Positions 24,106 through 35,653 of a stretch of 64,000 bases of DNA are shown piece after piece; position 1 is the first letter of the stretch; each line of letters begins with the position of its first letter. A program made the position numbers and the translations under genes. This DNA comes from Dolomedes plantarius (lineage: Eukaryota > Arthropoda > Arachnida > Araneae > Dolomedidae). Below the pieces are notes generated by a model. That model did no database searches. It had not been told where the DNA came from and saw only the letters and a list, made by a program, of their open reading frames with translations. The stretch lies in assembly GCA_907164885.2 (NCBI GenBank), contig OU015490.1, forward strand, positions 11,151,466 through 11,215,465, written 5' to 3'.

Positions 24106-25039
24106 CAGGGTGATTCAAAACTCAACGTACGAACTTTTGGAGGAGGTAGAAAACTCAAAAGCAAAACAGAAACACATAGTAATATATGACTGGAAACGCA
24201 AACCTGACGAGAGAGTGCGCTGTTCATCAGCGTTGTAGTTCGGATCCCCTTTCTCTTGTGAAGGGATTTTTAATCAACATAATGATTCTCTGTGGAGCCA
24301 AAACAATAAACGATGTATACGACCACATGCTGCCCAACAACGGTTCTCAGTGAATGTATGGGTGGGTATTATTGCTGATTACTTAATCGGGCCACACCTC
24401 TTACAATCCCCCCCCCCCTGGATGGCCGTAAGTATCGCATTTTTATTGAGGATGTACTGCTGAAATTACTGGACATTGTTTCAATGGCTGTTCGGCGGAT
24501 AATGAGGTTCCAGCACAATGGGGCTCCAGACCATTATTCCCGTGTCGTACGTGATTACTTGAGCAGTACGCTTGCACCTCGATGGATTGGGCGTGTAGGA
24601 CCAGTCCCATGGCCACTACGACCATCTGATTTTTCTAGCATGCATTTCTTCCTGCCTGGGACCCTCAAATACATGGTCTACGAGACGCTCGTTGACTCTT
24701 CAACAGACCTCCTCGGAAGACTCTCCGTCGAAGCTGCAAACATACGCGAAATGCCGGGAATTTTTAAAAGGGTTCGACAGTCGATGCGTCGCCGTTATGA
24801 AGCGTGCTTTATTGTGGATGGTAAGAACTTTCCGCAGCTGTTGTGAAACTGCACGTGTACACAGTTCTAGTGTAAAATATTGATAAATAAAGAGTTTTCC
24901 CCCCCATTATTGACTTCTCATTTCTACGTCTTTGTTTATCCTCTAGCTGATCAGGTTTGCGTTTCCGGTCACACATTCCTATGTGACTATTCGTATTATT
25001 GTTCTTCTACCTCCTTTACTTTAAGTTTTGAATCACCCT
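24106..25039 (+). mobile_element. mariner-superfamily element with ~100-bp inverted ends
   Basis: The left end (AGGGTGATTCAAAACTCAA from about 24107) and the right end, reversed (AGGGTGATTCAAAACTTAA, ending 25039), match over about 100 bp with gaps. Shared blocks include GGAGGTAGAA and CCGGAAACGCAAACCTGA-like sequence. TA flanks are present. The element holds a broken transposase at 24310-24846. Confidence 0.85.
24310..24846 (+). pseudogene. Tc1/mariner-superfamily transposase fragment
   Basis: C-terminal part of a transposase family widespread in insects and spiders. A piece reading RFSVNVWVGIIADYLIGPHLL lies near 24330-24403. Frame loss follows at a C-run (24410-24419). A 120-codon open part (24484-24846) then carries FQHNGAPDHYSRVVRDYL. 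The His-Asn-Gly-Ala-Pro motif has Asn where the family has the second catalytic Asp (HDGAPAHF). Further on are RWIGRVGPVPWPLRPSDF, where the usual SPDL-x-P-x-D/E-FFLWG block is damaged (FSSMHFFLPG), and RVRQSMRRRYEAC. The N-terminal DNA-binding part is absent. The enzyme is dead. Confidence 0.85.
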
Positions 25040-25772
25040 TATACAGGAGTTATATAGACACCTTGCTTAAACATAGATAACACCTGTGTTTCGTAACATA
25101 CAACGTCTTCGACCGGAGAAGACGCAGAGCTTTGCGTACCGTAAGATGGGTTACTTTGTGACTGCAGAGGAAACTTTGTGACTCATAGTAATTTTTCCGT
25201 ATTTTGGATCTTGCGCAGAGCCCGTGATGCCGGGACGACAAAGAACAGAGCCAACACCTTGTCTGACATACAGAGAGCTAGTGGCTAGTGTCCGAAGCTT
25301 CTGTGCGCTATTTGTCTTCGCTGGCCAGTGTATTGTTCAAACCTGTTGTCAAGCTATTGACTCAAATTTCGGAAACTTTATGGGCTGAAGGTTAACACCT
25401 TATACAACCAATTACCACAGGAAATTATTTTTTATTGCCAATATGTTGGTTAGATTGTGGAGCAATATAACTTTTGTGTAGCAATATTTACGAGAGATAT
25501 GAGAGCATAAACTAAATATCGAAAGGTAACGGGGTTACTTTGTGATACATTGGCACTGTTACAAAATAACCCACAAAGTCGACCCACCTCTTCCAGCCGC
25601 TCGATGTTGTATATTTCCGTCCTCTAAAATACAACTGGAATGATAGAAGTATTGACTATCTGGAAAAAGTACTACCCGAAATAGCAGAATGTACCGAAAG
25701 ACGAATTTCGTGGTTTTCTCACACACCTGATGGCTGTCCTGGGCATCCGAGATCTCTCTGATGTCAAAGACA
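25040..25772. other. stretch with repeated GTTACTTTGTGA motifs
   Basis: No gene recognised. GTTACTTTGTGA-like motifs occur at about 25150 and 25533 and reversed near 25568. Related reversed copies lie beyond the fold-back near 26199. They may be subterminal repeats of an unrecognised element. Confidence 0.35.
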
Positions 25773-25774
25773 TA

Positions 25775-26070
25775 CACTAGTGTAAGAAATTAAGAGAATT
25801 TGAAGACTTGGTCGATTATCTCTAGAACTACTGTACCGATTTTAATGAAATTTGATATGTACATACATTGATACAATACAAAACATATAACCATTCAATA
25901 ATTGTAATACACACGCATGATCGTACGTGCTGATGAATGGTTATTATTGAATGGTTATTTGTTTGGTATTATATCAATGTATGTACATATCAAATTTCAT
26001 TAAAATCGGTACAGTAGTTCTAGCGATAATCGACATAGTCTGCAAATTCTCTTAATTTCTTACACCAGTG
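25775..26070. repeat. 296-bp fold-back MITE, TA-flanked
   Basis: The two halves are inverted copies for about 130 bp each. Shared blocks are GTGTAAGAAATTAAGAGAAT, AGAACTACTGTACCGATTTT, ATGAAATTTGATATGTACAT and TAACCATTCAATAAT. TA lies on both sides (25773-25774 and 26071-26072). The spacer is about 35 bp. This is a typical mariner-type hairpin MITE that would form a near-complete stem as RNA. Confidence 0.9.
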
Positions 26071-26072
26071 TA

Positions 26073-27289
26073 GATAAAGTTATCCAATATTTGTAATAGG
26101 TATATATAATTATGTAAAAATCCTTTAATAAGTATTTTAGTGTCTAACTTTGCGTCAAGTAATTTTTCCTCTCGGATTTCAAGGCGAAAACACAGACGTC
26201 ACAAAGTATCCTCACTCGGCAAGGTTACTATGAGACGCATTTTCAATTTAATTTCTCAAAGGTAATTAAAGATGCAGGTTACAGCAATATATTACTAATT
26301 GAAAGGATGTACCTATGTTTTGCAATTGTTTGTTTTGGACTGCTTTTAAAACTGATCGTCTGGCACAGGAAAAAACTAAATGTTCTTCACAAACTAAATA
26401 TTCTTATGGTAGTACATTTACTGAATTATTGTGTCTGCCCTAGAAAGATTCCTAAATAGTCAAAGTGCACTACGTTACTAATCACTGAGTTAAATTTTCT
26501 AGTCAGAAGAAAACACAAAAAATTCAGCTGGGAACTAACTAGTTAGAGATACATATTAAAATATGTCGTTCAGTTAATTGGGGTTATGTAGATGAAGCAT
26601 ATAATGAATGCATTAAGCCTAGCTTTTAAAGTATTATTTTTTAGTTGTTTCATTTTTTTCAATGAAATAGTCTAATGCTCATGCATTTCTTCTCTCTGAG
26701 AAATATTTAATCTTGTTATTTCAATTCAGTGAAAACCAAATAGTGAAAACTTTGACTCATGTATGCAAAAAAAAAACTAAACTGAACGTCAAAGACATTT
26801 TGTCGTTTAAGTATATATTGATGCAAGGAATTTTGTTTGGAGTGATGAAAAACGTAAGTAACTTTTTATGAACTTTAAGATCTACTTTCAGATTTAAGAA
26901 ATAGAACAAACAAAAAAAATCCTGTTTTTTCAGTTGCAGTAGTTGACTGATAAGTATTTCTCACATTTAAATATTTAATATTGAAAATAATGCAACTTCA
27001 AACACTTAAATTTTCTCCCAAGCCTTCTAAAACTCCTAAAAAATGCAAATCTAATAACTTGCATTCTACTTACATTATGTTTTTTTTTTTCTCGGATACA
27101 GTATTATCATGGCTGTGTATTAAATTACATACAAATAAATTCAGCGATGAAATAGATTCTTTGGATTATTGTATGTCTGTCTGAGATTTAGATGTCTAGT
27201 CTAAGATTTTAGCTAGAAATGCTCTTAAATTACATACAAACTATTTGAGAGATGCAATAGATTCAGTAGATACAACGACCTATGCATTA
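26073..27289. other. AT-rich non-coding stretch
   Basis: No gene is supported. A short internal similarity (ATTACATACAAA followed by GATG(A/C)AATAGATTC) occurs twice, near 27124 and 27231, about 107 bp apart. Confidence 0.45.
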
Positions 27290-27960
27290 ATTTTTAGGGT
27301 GTGTCTTTCTGAGTATTAAATTCATTACCACATACTTTTATCTCTTAAATTCCCGAGGCATGTAAAATGATTTATGAGCAGTACTTAACAGTGTATAATT
27401 TATTCTCATGAAATACCTAGATACAATTGCATAATACATCAACCATACATGTTTAAACTTGCGTAAGCCTTTTAAAGTTACTTACTACGGGGATTTGTTT
27501 AATTGGTGACCACAGAAAACATATAGTTCGAAATTTCTTTTAGTGTATTTCGTATTTAATGCTATTTTTCAAAGGATTTTATTACTGTCTAGTCCTTCAA
27601 AATTGTTACGTATTTTTATTCTGAAATATTGTGTGATTAAATACTATTTTATCATGCATATGATTTCCGAAAATTTAATACATGCTTTCAAGTTTTACAG
27701 TATATCATATTGGAGACGGTGTGAGTTTGACATTATTTAATTTGGGATCGTTAGGTTGTTCATTTTTTATGTAAGTTTGACATTTTAGTTAGAAATATTG
27801 TAATTGTAATTTCAAAAAGGTATATATAATATTTTTGTTTGAATTATAATAAGGTAATTTAGTGGGTCTTAAATTTTCTTTAAATGCTTATGTAACGAAA
27901 TAGAAAACAACTGATAACAGATAGAAACGCAAAAGGGCAAGGCTTGTACCCCGAAATAAT
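27290..27960 (+). repeat. diverged duplication, copy A
   Basis: Related along its length to 33223-33895 in the same orientation. Shared blocks in order are GTGTCTTT(C/T)TGAG, ACTTTTATCTCTT, GATTTATGAGCAGTA, TACATCAA, CCTTTTAAAGTTAC, AATTGGTGAC, TTGGGATCGTTA and ATAATAAGGTAA. No protein is conserved, so I infer an old duplicated non-coding segment or two copies of an unnamed repeat. Confidence 0.7.
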
Positions 27961-28019
27961 GTCATATTGGCATACAAAACATCATGGGATTTCAATTGCT
28001 TTCCATTTTTAAAGTTATA

Positions 28020-28804
28020 CGAGGGCCATTCTAAAAGTAAAGAACGTGTTTTCTCTAGATACATTTATTCAAGATAATGAAAGAAAACTTACTTTACAAC
28101 ATATTTTGATATGTTACCTATTTTTCTACGTAGTCACGGTTCAAATTGAAACATTTGTTATAACAGCTGTACCAGCTTTCCTATGCCTTCTGCATACTCC
28201 ATTGCCGCCAAATTTTGAATCAGTCACGAACTTCCTCTTTCAGTTCGTCATCATTTCCATAGTGGTTTTCGTCCAAAAAATACTTCAATTGGGGAAAAAG
28301 AAAGTAATCACTGGGGGCCAAGTTCGGGCTATAAGGCGGATGTTCAAAAACTTCCCAGTCAATTCCTTCGTCAACGCAGCAAAGTTTGAAATTTTTCCTC
28401 GATCCTTGATTTGAGTTCATCAGTCACAACTGAAGTTCGTCCCTGTCGTTCTTCCTCATGAACATTCGTTCGGCCACCTTTAAACATAATGCACCATTTT
28501 CGATCTGAGGTTTCATTCATAACATTTCCATAAACTTCAGGTATATGTTTGTGAATTTCGATAGGACGGCCGTGTTTTACATCCTGGAAGCGTATTACGC
28601 TACGAACCTCACACTTGGAGGGATCCTTAATTTTTTCACACATTTTAAAAACGCAAAAATAAACAATAAACAACCGCAGCTGCTCGCTGTTACCGTCAAA
28701 TTGGCGGGAACGATTGGGTAAGTCAATTTCTAGGCAGCGGGGATGGTGGGAGAATTACACGGCTCGTCAGATCAAAACATTCTTTACTTTTAGAATGGCC
28801 CTCG
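28020..28804 (-). mobile_element. internally deleted mariner element
   Basis: The ends match in inverted orientation over about 30 bp (CGAGGGCCATTCTAAAAGTA then AAGAA). TA lies at 28018-28019 and 28805-28806. At 785 bp it is well under the about 1.3 kb usual for mariner, because the middle of the transposase is gone. Confidence 0.95.
28220..28673 (-). pseudogene. mariner transposase, central part deleted
   Basis: The N-terminal frame (28371-28673) shows the helix-turn-helix block EVRSVIRF...EIHKHIPEVYG...KWCIMFKGGRTNVHEEERQGR, typical of mariner/SETMAR-like transposases, and breaks off at RIEEKFQTLLR. The other frame (28220-28420) starts near CVDEGIDWEVFEHPPYSPNLAPSDYFLF and runs to DDELKEEVRD. 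The catalytic Asp of the APSD motif is kept; the SPD Asp is Asn. About 150 residues, including the first two catalytic Asp residues, are missing between the parts. It can be moved in trans but makes no enzyme. Confidence 0.9.
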
Positions 28805-28806
28805 TA

Positions 28807-29603
28807 TTATTCCTTTGTAATATATTTATCGCTTTTATTACAGTTTATTTTAGTCTAAACAATTTTTTGACTTTTTTTATTATGTGATGAGTAAATTTAA
28901 CTTTCCAATATAGTTGTCTGAATTTCTGAAACTGATTCTTCATTAATATTTGCTTTGTTTATCGTTAGGTCTATCGTTATCCGAGTAGGTTAAGAAAGCT
29001 ATTGTAGTAGTACAATTTTTTTTGTAAAATTTATTTTAAAACTATACCGCCATAATAAATTAGGTTAATAGGAAAGATGATTTCTGTTTATAACTCTTTG
29101 TCTTCCCTTCAGTGTGGCAATAATTCTTATTCAATATTAAAAATTTCAATTGCAATATTTATTTATATTAAACTTGAAAAATCCGCACAATCAGTTTGTT
29201 TACACATCCCCAAACAGAGTTGGGTTGACCAGATGGAAAAAATGTTACTAAAATTCACTTGATGGTAATTGGCACTTTTATTCATGTTTTTTATTCATAG
29301 CATGTTGAATGATGTGATTAAAAATTTATTTATATTAGGTGCTTGTATACTTGAAAGAGTATCAACATTTTTCCAATTTCAAAGTTAATGGAGTTAAGGG
29401 TTTTTCTCAAACAGTCATTTAATGGAAATTACTATAAAATTCAATTTTTCTACTTATGCAAAACTCACAGGGCCATTACATTGATCAGCAATTCGTCAAT
29501 TTCATAATAGACTATTTGCCAACTTTGTAAAATTGGTCTGTAGTAAGAATATGCTATGCATTTTATTACTTTTGTACGATATTCTACGTCTGAATTTTCT
29601 CTT
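28807..29603. other. AT-rich non-coding stretch
   Basis: Nothing supportable is seen before the satellite begins. Confidence 0.45.
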
Positions 29604-31160
29604 GTTTTAATATACTATTATTATATATAACGATCTAAAGCGTATTAACATGATGTGTAAACAAAGTACTTAGAATTTCTCCAGATTATTTACAATTATA
29701 TTTTTCCCGTTTTAATGTAGGATTATTGTTTTTACATGAGGATCGTAATGACATTAACATGATACGTAAACAAAGCACGTACTATTTTCTTCTTAATATT
29801 TATTAATATATATACTCCGGTTTTAATGCAAGACTATTGTTTTAACATAAGGATCGCAATGTAATTAATATTATACTTAAACAAATTACTTACTGTTTTC
29901 TCTTTACTATTTATTAATATACAGGGTGATTTGTTTTTAAACTGACACTACTCAGAGCCATCTGTAGCGCGATCTATAAGGCGGAATTCCACAAAACTTG
30001 ATAAAGAGACTAAGGACGGAATGGGAAAGAGTTTCCGTGAAAAACAAATAGTTCCAAATGTCGTCGATAGAAGATATGAAACTTTTGTTGTCAGCGCACC
30101 CGAGAATTTGCGTAAAAGGAAGTAAAACGTCAAATTAGAAATTCACGACTATGTAGTCAACAGCGGCGCCAATATTTCCGGCTATAAAGGATGAATACAG
30201 AAGCAGTTGTAATTCAGACAAATGAATAACAAACAAATTTCACTGCAACACCATTTTATGCAGCAAATTCACTTCTCCCTCCTTCAATGTGACCACAGTC
30301 CTGGTGGACGTCACATTGCATCCTGAACACTACGTTCTCTACGGCCAAGCGTAACATGTCACCAGAAACGTTCATCAAAGTTCGGGATATGTTGTCCTTT
30401 AGGGCCGCCAATTTCGAGACCTACCAAGATATACCTAAGACTTTAAATAACCCCACAGAAAAATGCCACATGGGTTAGGTCCGGGGAACGATTTGCTTTT
30501 TCCCCGTGGCCATGCACGTGGAAAAAAGCGACTAATGACCCTTTCTTCTGTAAAGCGAAGGCGTAACACATTTCGCACCGATCTTTATAGCCCAAAAAAC
30601 TGGCGTTGCTGCCGACTACGTACTCACGAATTTGCATTTTTATGCTTTACTTGCCTTTTATGCGAATTCTCGGGTGAGTCGACAACTACAGCACCATATC
30701 GTACCCTATCGGCGACTTTTGGAACTATTTTTGTTTTTACGGAAACTCTTTCCCATGTCGTCTTTAGTCCCTCTATCAATTTTGTTTGAATTCCGCATGA
30801 TACATCGCGCTACAGATGGCTCTGAGTAGTGTCAGTTTAAAAAAAATCACCCTATATATTCTCCGGTTTTAATCTAAGACTACTGCTTTTACATAACGAT
30901 CTTAATGGTATTAACATGAAGCGAAAATAAAGTAATTACCATTTTCTCCTGACTGTTTACAATTATATTTTCTTCCGTATTAATGTACGACTATTGTATT
31001 TACATAACGATCTTAATGGTACAGACGTGATGCATAAAACAAAGTACTCAATATTTTTTCTCTTGACTATCTGATATATTTTAGTCCTGTTTTAATTTAC
31101 GATTATTAATTTTTACATAATGGTATTAATATAATGCATAGAACAAAGTACTTCCTGTCA
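29604..31160. repeat. ~110-bp tandem satellite, interrupted
   Basis: Six diverged monomers begin at GTTTTAA or GTATTAA near 29604, 29709, 29820, 30866, 30977 and 31089. Each carries ACGATCTTAATGGTATTAA-like and AACAAAGTACTTACTATTTT-like blocks, spaced 105-112 bp. The gap between the third and fourth monomers is filled exactly by the mariner-type element at 29922-30852; without it the spacing stays near 110 bp. Confidence 0.85.
29922..30852 (-). mobile_element. mariner-superfamily element in the satellite, with transposase remnant
   Basis: Long inverted ends of about 190 bp: GTGATTTGTTTTTAAACTGA on the left pairs with the reversed right end. Shared inner blocks include CAGAGCCATCTGTAGCGCGA and GGAAAGAGTTTCCGT. 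TA flanks it at 29920-29921 and 30853-30854. On the minus strand, around 30510-30230, a broken transposase C-terminus reads RSPDLTHVAFFCGVI, then after frame changes MLRLAVENVVFRMQCDVHQDCGHIEGG. This is the end of a DDE transposase family common in arthropods. Open frames across the long ends (30463-30829) are incidental. Confidence 0.85.
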
Positions 31161-32073
31161 CTTATTGTAAAACTAGACTAGCCATAGCAGACTAGCCATA
31201 GCTAATGATAGCAGCCATAGCAGCCATCACAACTAGACTAGCAGGTTACATAAATTCGTTGGTTACGAAGGTTTTTAGCTTATTTGGATGTTTCGACAAA
31301 ACAGAGATTAATTTTGTGATAGATTTACAAAAAACCCAATATGTTTACATCATCGGTAGTTTATGAATAAAAATAATATCTTGTGTAATAAAATGAATTT
31401 ATTTAAGCGAGGAATATTGATCACGGTAAAAATACATTCGACATTTATATTTATCTTCCTTTCTTTACAGCTACTTCGTTGAGTGTCCACAATTTCTTTA
31501 AGTCTCACATAAAAGATTCCTCCTTCAGACGACAGACAACAGTAAAAAATCTTGATGTTGAAAGGAAATGAGATTAAAATTAGCAGTAGCTGTAGCTACT
31601 GCTCGTGTTTTTGTTACCTTTATGACGATTTCCAGCCAAACCTGGCAACCTTCTGAAATTTTGAAGTGGGTCAGTGGATGACGTCATTTTACCTAGATTT
31701 CCTTAAATGTAGTGGAAACCTGAAGAAATCCAGGTTATAGTCAATGTCTTCACCTACCTAAGTACTTACCGAACTGGATGCTGCTTCACTTTGCTGAGGC
31801 AAGCTGAAGGATCCTGGAGCCGACCAATCAGCACACTCCATTTTTCACATCGACGAACACTCGCTCGCCGATGCTACATACAGAAATATCTGTGTTTGAA
31901 GGCGTGGTCTAGGAAACGTAGTTCATCACATCTTCCTATGGTCCTATGGTCCTATAAGTTGCCAAAAGGTAACTAATCTGAACAGCATACTTATATTTTG
32001 GCAAACCTTGTCACAATATTAATGGAGCGAGCTTTATTCTCAGTTTAATACTTCTGCGATAAAGTATTTTTTA
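31161..32073. other. non-coding stretch with short repeats
   Basis: ACTAGACTAGC and AGCCATAGC units cluster at 31171-31250. The segment 31776-31835 (GCTGCTTCACTTTGCTGAGG onward, through GGATCCTGGAGCCGACCAATCA) recurs reversed near 36590-36665. No gene is supported. Confidence 0.5.
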
Positions 32074-32234
32074 GGCTATGACAGGGGTTCCCAAAGTGTG
32101 TGCCACGGCACCCTGGGGTGCAGCGTAGAGAGATCAGAGGTGCCGCGAAGCGCCCATGATCTCAAATCTAATCTATTGCTAAGGACTATTCCGATCTAAC
32201 TCCAAAGGACCTATTACTCCAAAAGACCTTTGTA

Positions 32235-32726
32235 TTGCAGCAGTACATGGTCTGTAGTGGAGAAAAGGTTTCATATAGCATGCTAACAGTTTTCACAGAG
32301 AACTTATCTCAACTAACTGACTGGTTCGCTAAGTACTTCGCAGACGACCAAACCGAGAAGTTTGCGTGGATCCAAGATCCATTCCATGTTGAAGCTCCAA
32401 AAGAATTCACTTCACAAGAGAAAGAATATATAATTCAGCTATCGAGTGACAAAAGCCTAAAAGCGAAATTCGCTTGTTTGGGTTTGACGGTGTTTTGGAT
32501 ATCTATAAAAAATGAGTATCCCATTCTAAGTGCAAAAGCTATGAGGGTTCTCATTCCCTTTGCAACTTTTCATCTGTGCGAAGCTGGGTTTTCAGCAGTT
32601 GCTTTTATGCAGTGCAAATATCGTTCGAAATTTAATGTAAAAAAAGAAATGAGAGTAGCTATATCAAGCTTTAGTCCACGATTCGAACAATTATGCAGTG
32701 AGCTGCAGGCTTACCCGTCAAACTAA
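32235..32726 (+). pseudogene. hAT transposase C-terminal fragment
   Basis: A 163-codon frame ending at TAA 32724. From about residue 100 it shows LTVFWISIKNEYPILSAKAM, then LIPFATFHLCEAGFSAVAFM, then RFEQLCSELQA. This is the C-terminal dimerisation block of hAT transposases of the ZBED/FAM200-like type. The zinc-finger BED domain and the catalytic core are absent, and the first ATG is unlikely to be a real start. It would give no active enzyme. Confidence 0.85.
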
Positions 32727-32918
32727 AACTAAACTCACATATACCAAGATCATTTGGAAGGTAATTTTATTAGTAATTTTATTAATATTTTTCTATTCAT
32801 TTCAATTAAAGGACTTGCGTGATTTTTAAACACAAGTTGTATTAATTTATTGATGTTGTTACCACTTACTTCTCTAATTTCATCTTCAAAGTCGTACAAA
32901 TTTGAGATATATATTACA

Positions 32919-32921
32919 CTC

Positions 32922-33015
<94 letters not shown>
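32919..33015. repeat. (CA)n-(TA)n microsatellite
   Basis: About 40 bp of CA followed by about 55 bp of TA inside the deleted hAT element. Both open frames crossing it are artefacts. Confidence 0.95.
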
Positions 33016-33019
<4 letters not shown>

Positions 33020-33222
33020 CATAATATATATAATAATAATATACCACAGATAGATATTATATGACAAGGGTGCCGTGAAAAAATTATAATTCTCTTTAGG
33101 ATGCCATGGCTTGGATAAGTTTGGGAAACCCTGGGCTATGACGTCTTTCAGTATCTTTCGTCTGTATCAAATTACAAGCAAATGCAAACTTTAAGTACAC
33201 TATAAATATACATTAATTTATA

Positions 33223-33895
33223 AAATGTGTCTTTTTGAGAAATGAATTTGAAACTTCATACTTTTATCTCTTTAATTCATGACTTATGTAAAGTGATTTA
33301 TGAGCAGTATTTAACACTGTCTGCTATTCACAAAATGGGATACCTGGAGACAACTATAAGATACATCAATCTTACATGTTTATACATGCTTAAACCTTTT
33401 AAAGTTACATTATACATGGATTCGTTAAATTGGTGACTGTAGTAAACGAATGGTTCGGAAATCCTTTCATTTTATTCTGTATCCAGAGTGTTCAAAAACA
33501 AAGAAGGCTTGTCAGTGATATTTAATCCTTAAAACTTTTATTTATTTCTTTGTTGTGTACTTTTAAGGTTCACTATATGTTTATCACACGTATATGATTT
33601 TAGAATATTAAATGCATGTTTTCAGGTTTTAAAACAAGCCTTATTTTAGGCGTATCTAAGTATAATACTTTCTTGTTTGGGATCGTTACGGTTTTACCTT
33701 TTCTATGCAAAAGTCGGATATTTTAGATTGATATATTGTCGATGTAATTTAAATATTAGATATATTTTTTTATAATAAGGTAACTTTGAGATTCGTGGAA
33801 GTTCGTTAAATATTTGTATACGAAATAAGAAAAGAACTGAAAATTGACGGAAGTGGAAAATTGGAAAAGTTTTGTATTTAGAATATGTTTACTGT
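33223..33895 (+). repeat. diverged duplication, copy B
   Basis: Partner of 27290-27960 (shared blocks listed there). The two copies lie about 6 kb apart in the same orientation with the satellite, a mariner and a hAT between them. Confidence 0.7.
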
Positions 33896-34709
33896 TAGGT
33901 TATAATCCAAGCATTATTTCTCCATAACATTAACCTTTTTATCAGAAAAAATAACGTTACATTAACATATGTGTTCAGGTATTTAATACACGAACACATT
34001 TTCATTTTAAAGTTCATATTAAACATATATAATTGATTTTTATTATATTTATTACATTTTATTCAATTTCTCGAACTTCTACCTTTGAAAAACACCTATT
34101 TTGTCTCTAAAATGCATTATTTTATTTAAGGATCTGCTTTATAACATTATATCGGTTTCGCTCTTCGTTTGTTGCAAACCAAATATTTAATGTTTTTTTC
34201 ATTCATTAAAAATTTCTTAAAGGAAAAAAAAAATATATTGTCGCCAGAAACTTCAGTTTCTAGATTAAATAATATTTCATATCTAAACAAAACAAATATT
34301 TGTGTTTAACAGTTCTGCTTTCTTCTACAAGAACATTTCTTTGAGAAAATAGTTTCCAATTTTTTTATGAAAAAATTCTTACCTTTTTTTTGAAAAATGA
34401 ATGCGTAATTTAAAAAAAGGGTTTTAGTTAAATAATATGTTTAAATGCAAAAAAGGAATGAAATTTGAAAGTGATGATAGTGCCAAAAGAAAAAAGGAAT
34501 GTGTTTACTTTAAATGAATAATGTTAAAAGTAAAAAAAAATGAGTTCAATGAATGCGAGAAAGTATAATTCAACAACGTGGATTGATATAAGGTGCAGCA
34601 GTGTTGGATTCCCACATTTTTAAAGGTCACAGACAAGAGAGTGGTGAGAAAAGGGCGTTTCAGTTGGTGGCAACAGTTCAGACGGATTTTCTAGTTTTCA
34701 GTAAACACC
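33896..34709. other. AT-rich non-coding stretch
   Basis: No gene is seen. The last 130 bases before 34710 probably form the 5' end of the deleted transposon that follows. Confidence 0.45.
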
Positions 34710-35060
34710 ATGAGTTGGTCCAGTGAACATAGATGTTTTGTTATCGATACTTTCTTTAAAACAACGATTCTGTTGTCATTACTCAAAAAGCGTTTAGGGC
34801 GCGTTTTGGGCTCTCTTCAAATGATGGCGTTCCTGCGATGGGATTCAAAAGTAAGAGCAAGTAGTGCTGCATAACCAAGGAAACCAAGCGGTCTCCCTAG
34901 GAACATTGGAACTCCTGAAAACGTGCAACGAGTCCGTAAGTCAGCTATTCGTGTGGAAGTTGCCGCCATTACCCCAGAGATGACCAACAGAGTGATCGAA
35001 AACTTCAGAGAACGGCTTCAGCAGTGAATAGTAAACAATGGCCGGCACCTGGAGGATTCT
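34710..35060 (+). pseudogene. mariner-superfamily transposase, both ends only
   Basis: ATG 34710 starts MSWSSEHRCFVIDTFFK. After a one-base shift near 34760 it continues NNDSVVITQKAFRARFGL, the N-terminal helix-turn-helix of a transposase family common in arthropods. After a stop and a shift the sequence jumps to VAAITPEMTNRVIENFRERLQQ, stop, IVNNGRHLED, the family's C-terminus. The whole catalytic core is missing, so this is a deletion derivative. Inverted ends were not paired. Confidence 0.8.
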
Positions 35061-35650
35061 GAAAAAAAGAATAGTAGATTGTTAATACTTATAAATATAA
35101 AGCTTTTTTCAAAAATGTACGGCGTCTTCTGAGATGTCGCCAAAATAATACATTGTTTACAATCGTACCTATGATTTACAGCCAAGGGTCGGTATAGGAC
35201 GTTTTAAGTAGAATTTTAATCTCCTATTCGCACAGTTTTAATAAAGATATTTCATCAGAAATATCATTAAATAGTTATTGGTTTATTTGCTGAGTAAAAC
35301 ACCGAGTTATTTTATGACAGATGTATTAAAATCACTCAAAATTTACCAGTTTCATACCGATGACGTTTTAGAAACTTCAATAATTTTTTTCTGTCTAAAT
35401 CTTTCGATAATTGTGATATTAATGAAACTACATACACTGGGATCCTTACAAAACACTCGGGCACATAGCTGTATTTTACATTAAACCATTTTAAAAGGGT
35501 CTGTTTTAAGAATGTCTTTATTTTCAATGAGCACAGAATTACGATAGCTCAATAATATTATATCAATATTTACCCCTGAAGTCCCCTCAAACAATCCCCG
35601 GATCATGCAAAAAATGCCATCTAGAAGTTATTAGTTATGTTTAAAAGACT
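35061..35650. other. AT-rich non-coding stretch
   Basis: Nothing supportable is seen. Overlapping frames on both strands (35278-35527) have no domain. Confidence 0.45.
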
Positions 35651-35653
35651 GCA

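Larger units (their letters stand above)
32082..33133 (+). mobile_element. hAT element, internally deleted
   Basis: The left end CAGGGGTTCCCAAAGTGTGT pairs with the right end, which read in reverse is CAGGGTTTCCCAAACTTATC. A perfect 8-bp target duplication GGCTATGA lies at 32074-32081 and 33134-33141. The 1052-bp element keeps only the 3' part of a transposase frame, followed by a CA/TA microsatellite. Autonomous hAT elements are usually 2.5-5 kb, so most of the interior is lost. Confidence 0.95.

Noticed and set aside
28046..28414. 122-codon plus-strand frame
   Set aside because: Antisense of the deleted mariner transposase and its inverted ends.
29604..31160. CRISPR-like array
   Set aside because: Units are contiguous ~110-bp tandem repeats without unique spacers, in eukaryotic DNA; no cas genes.
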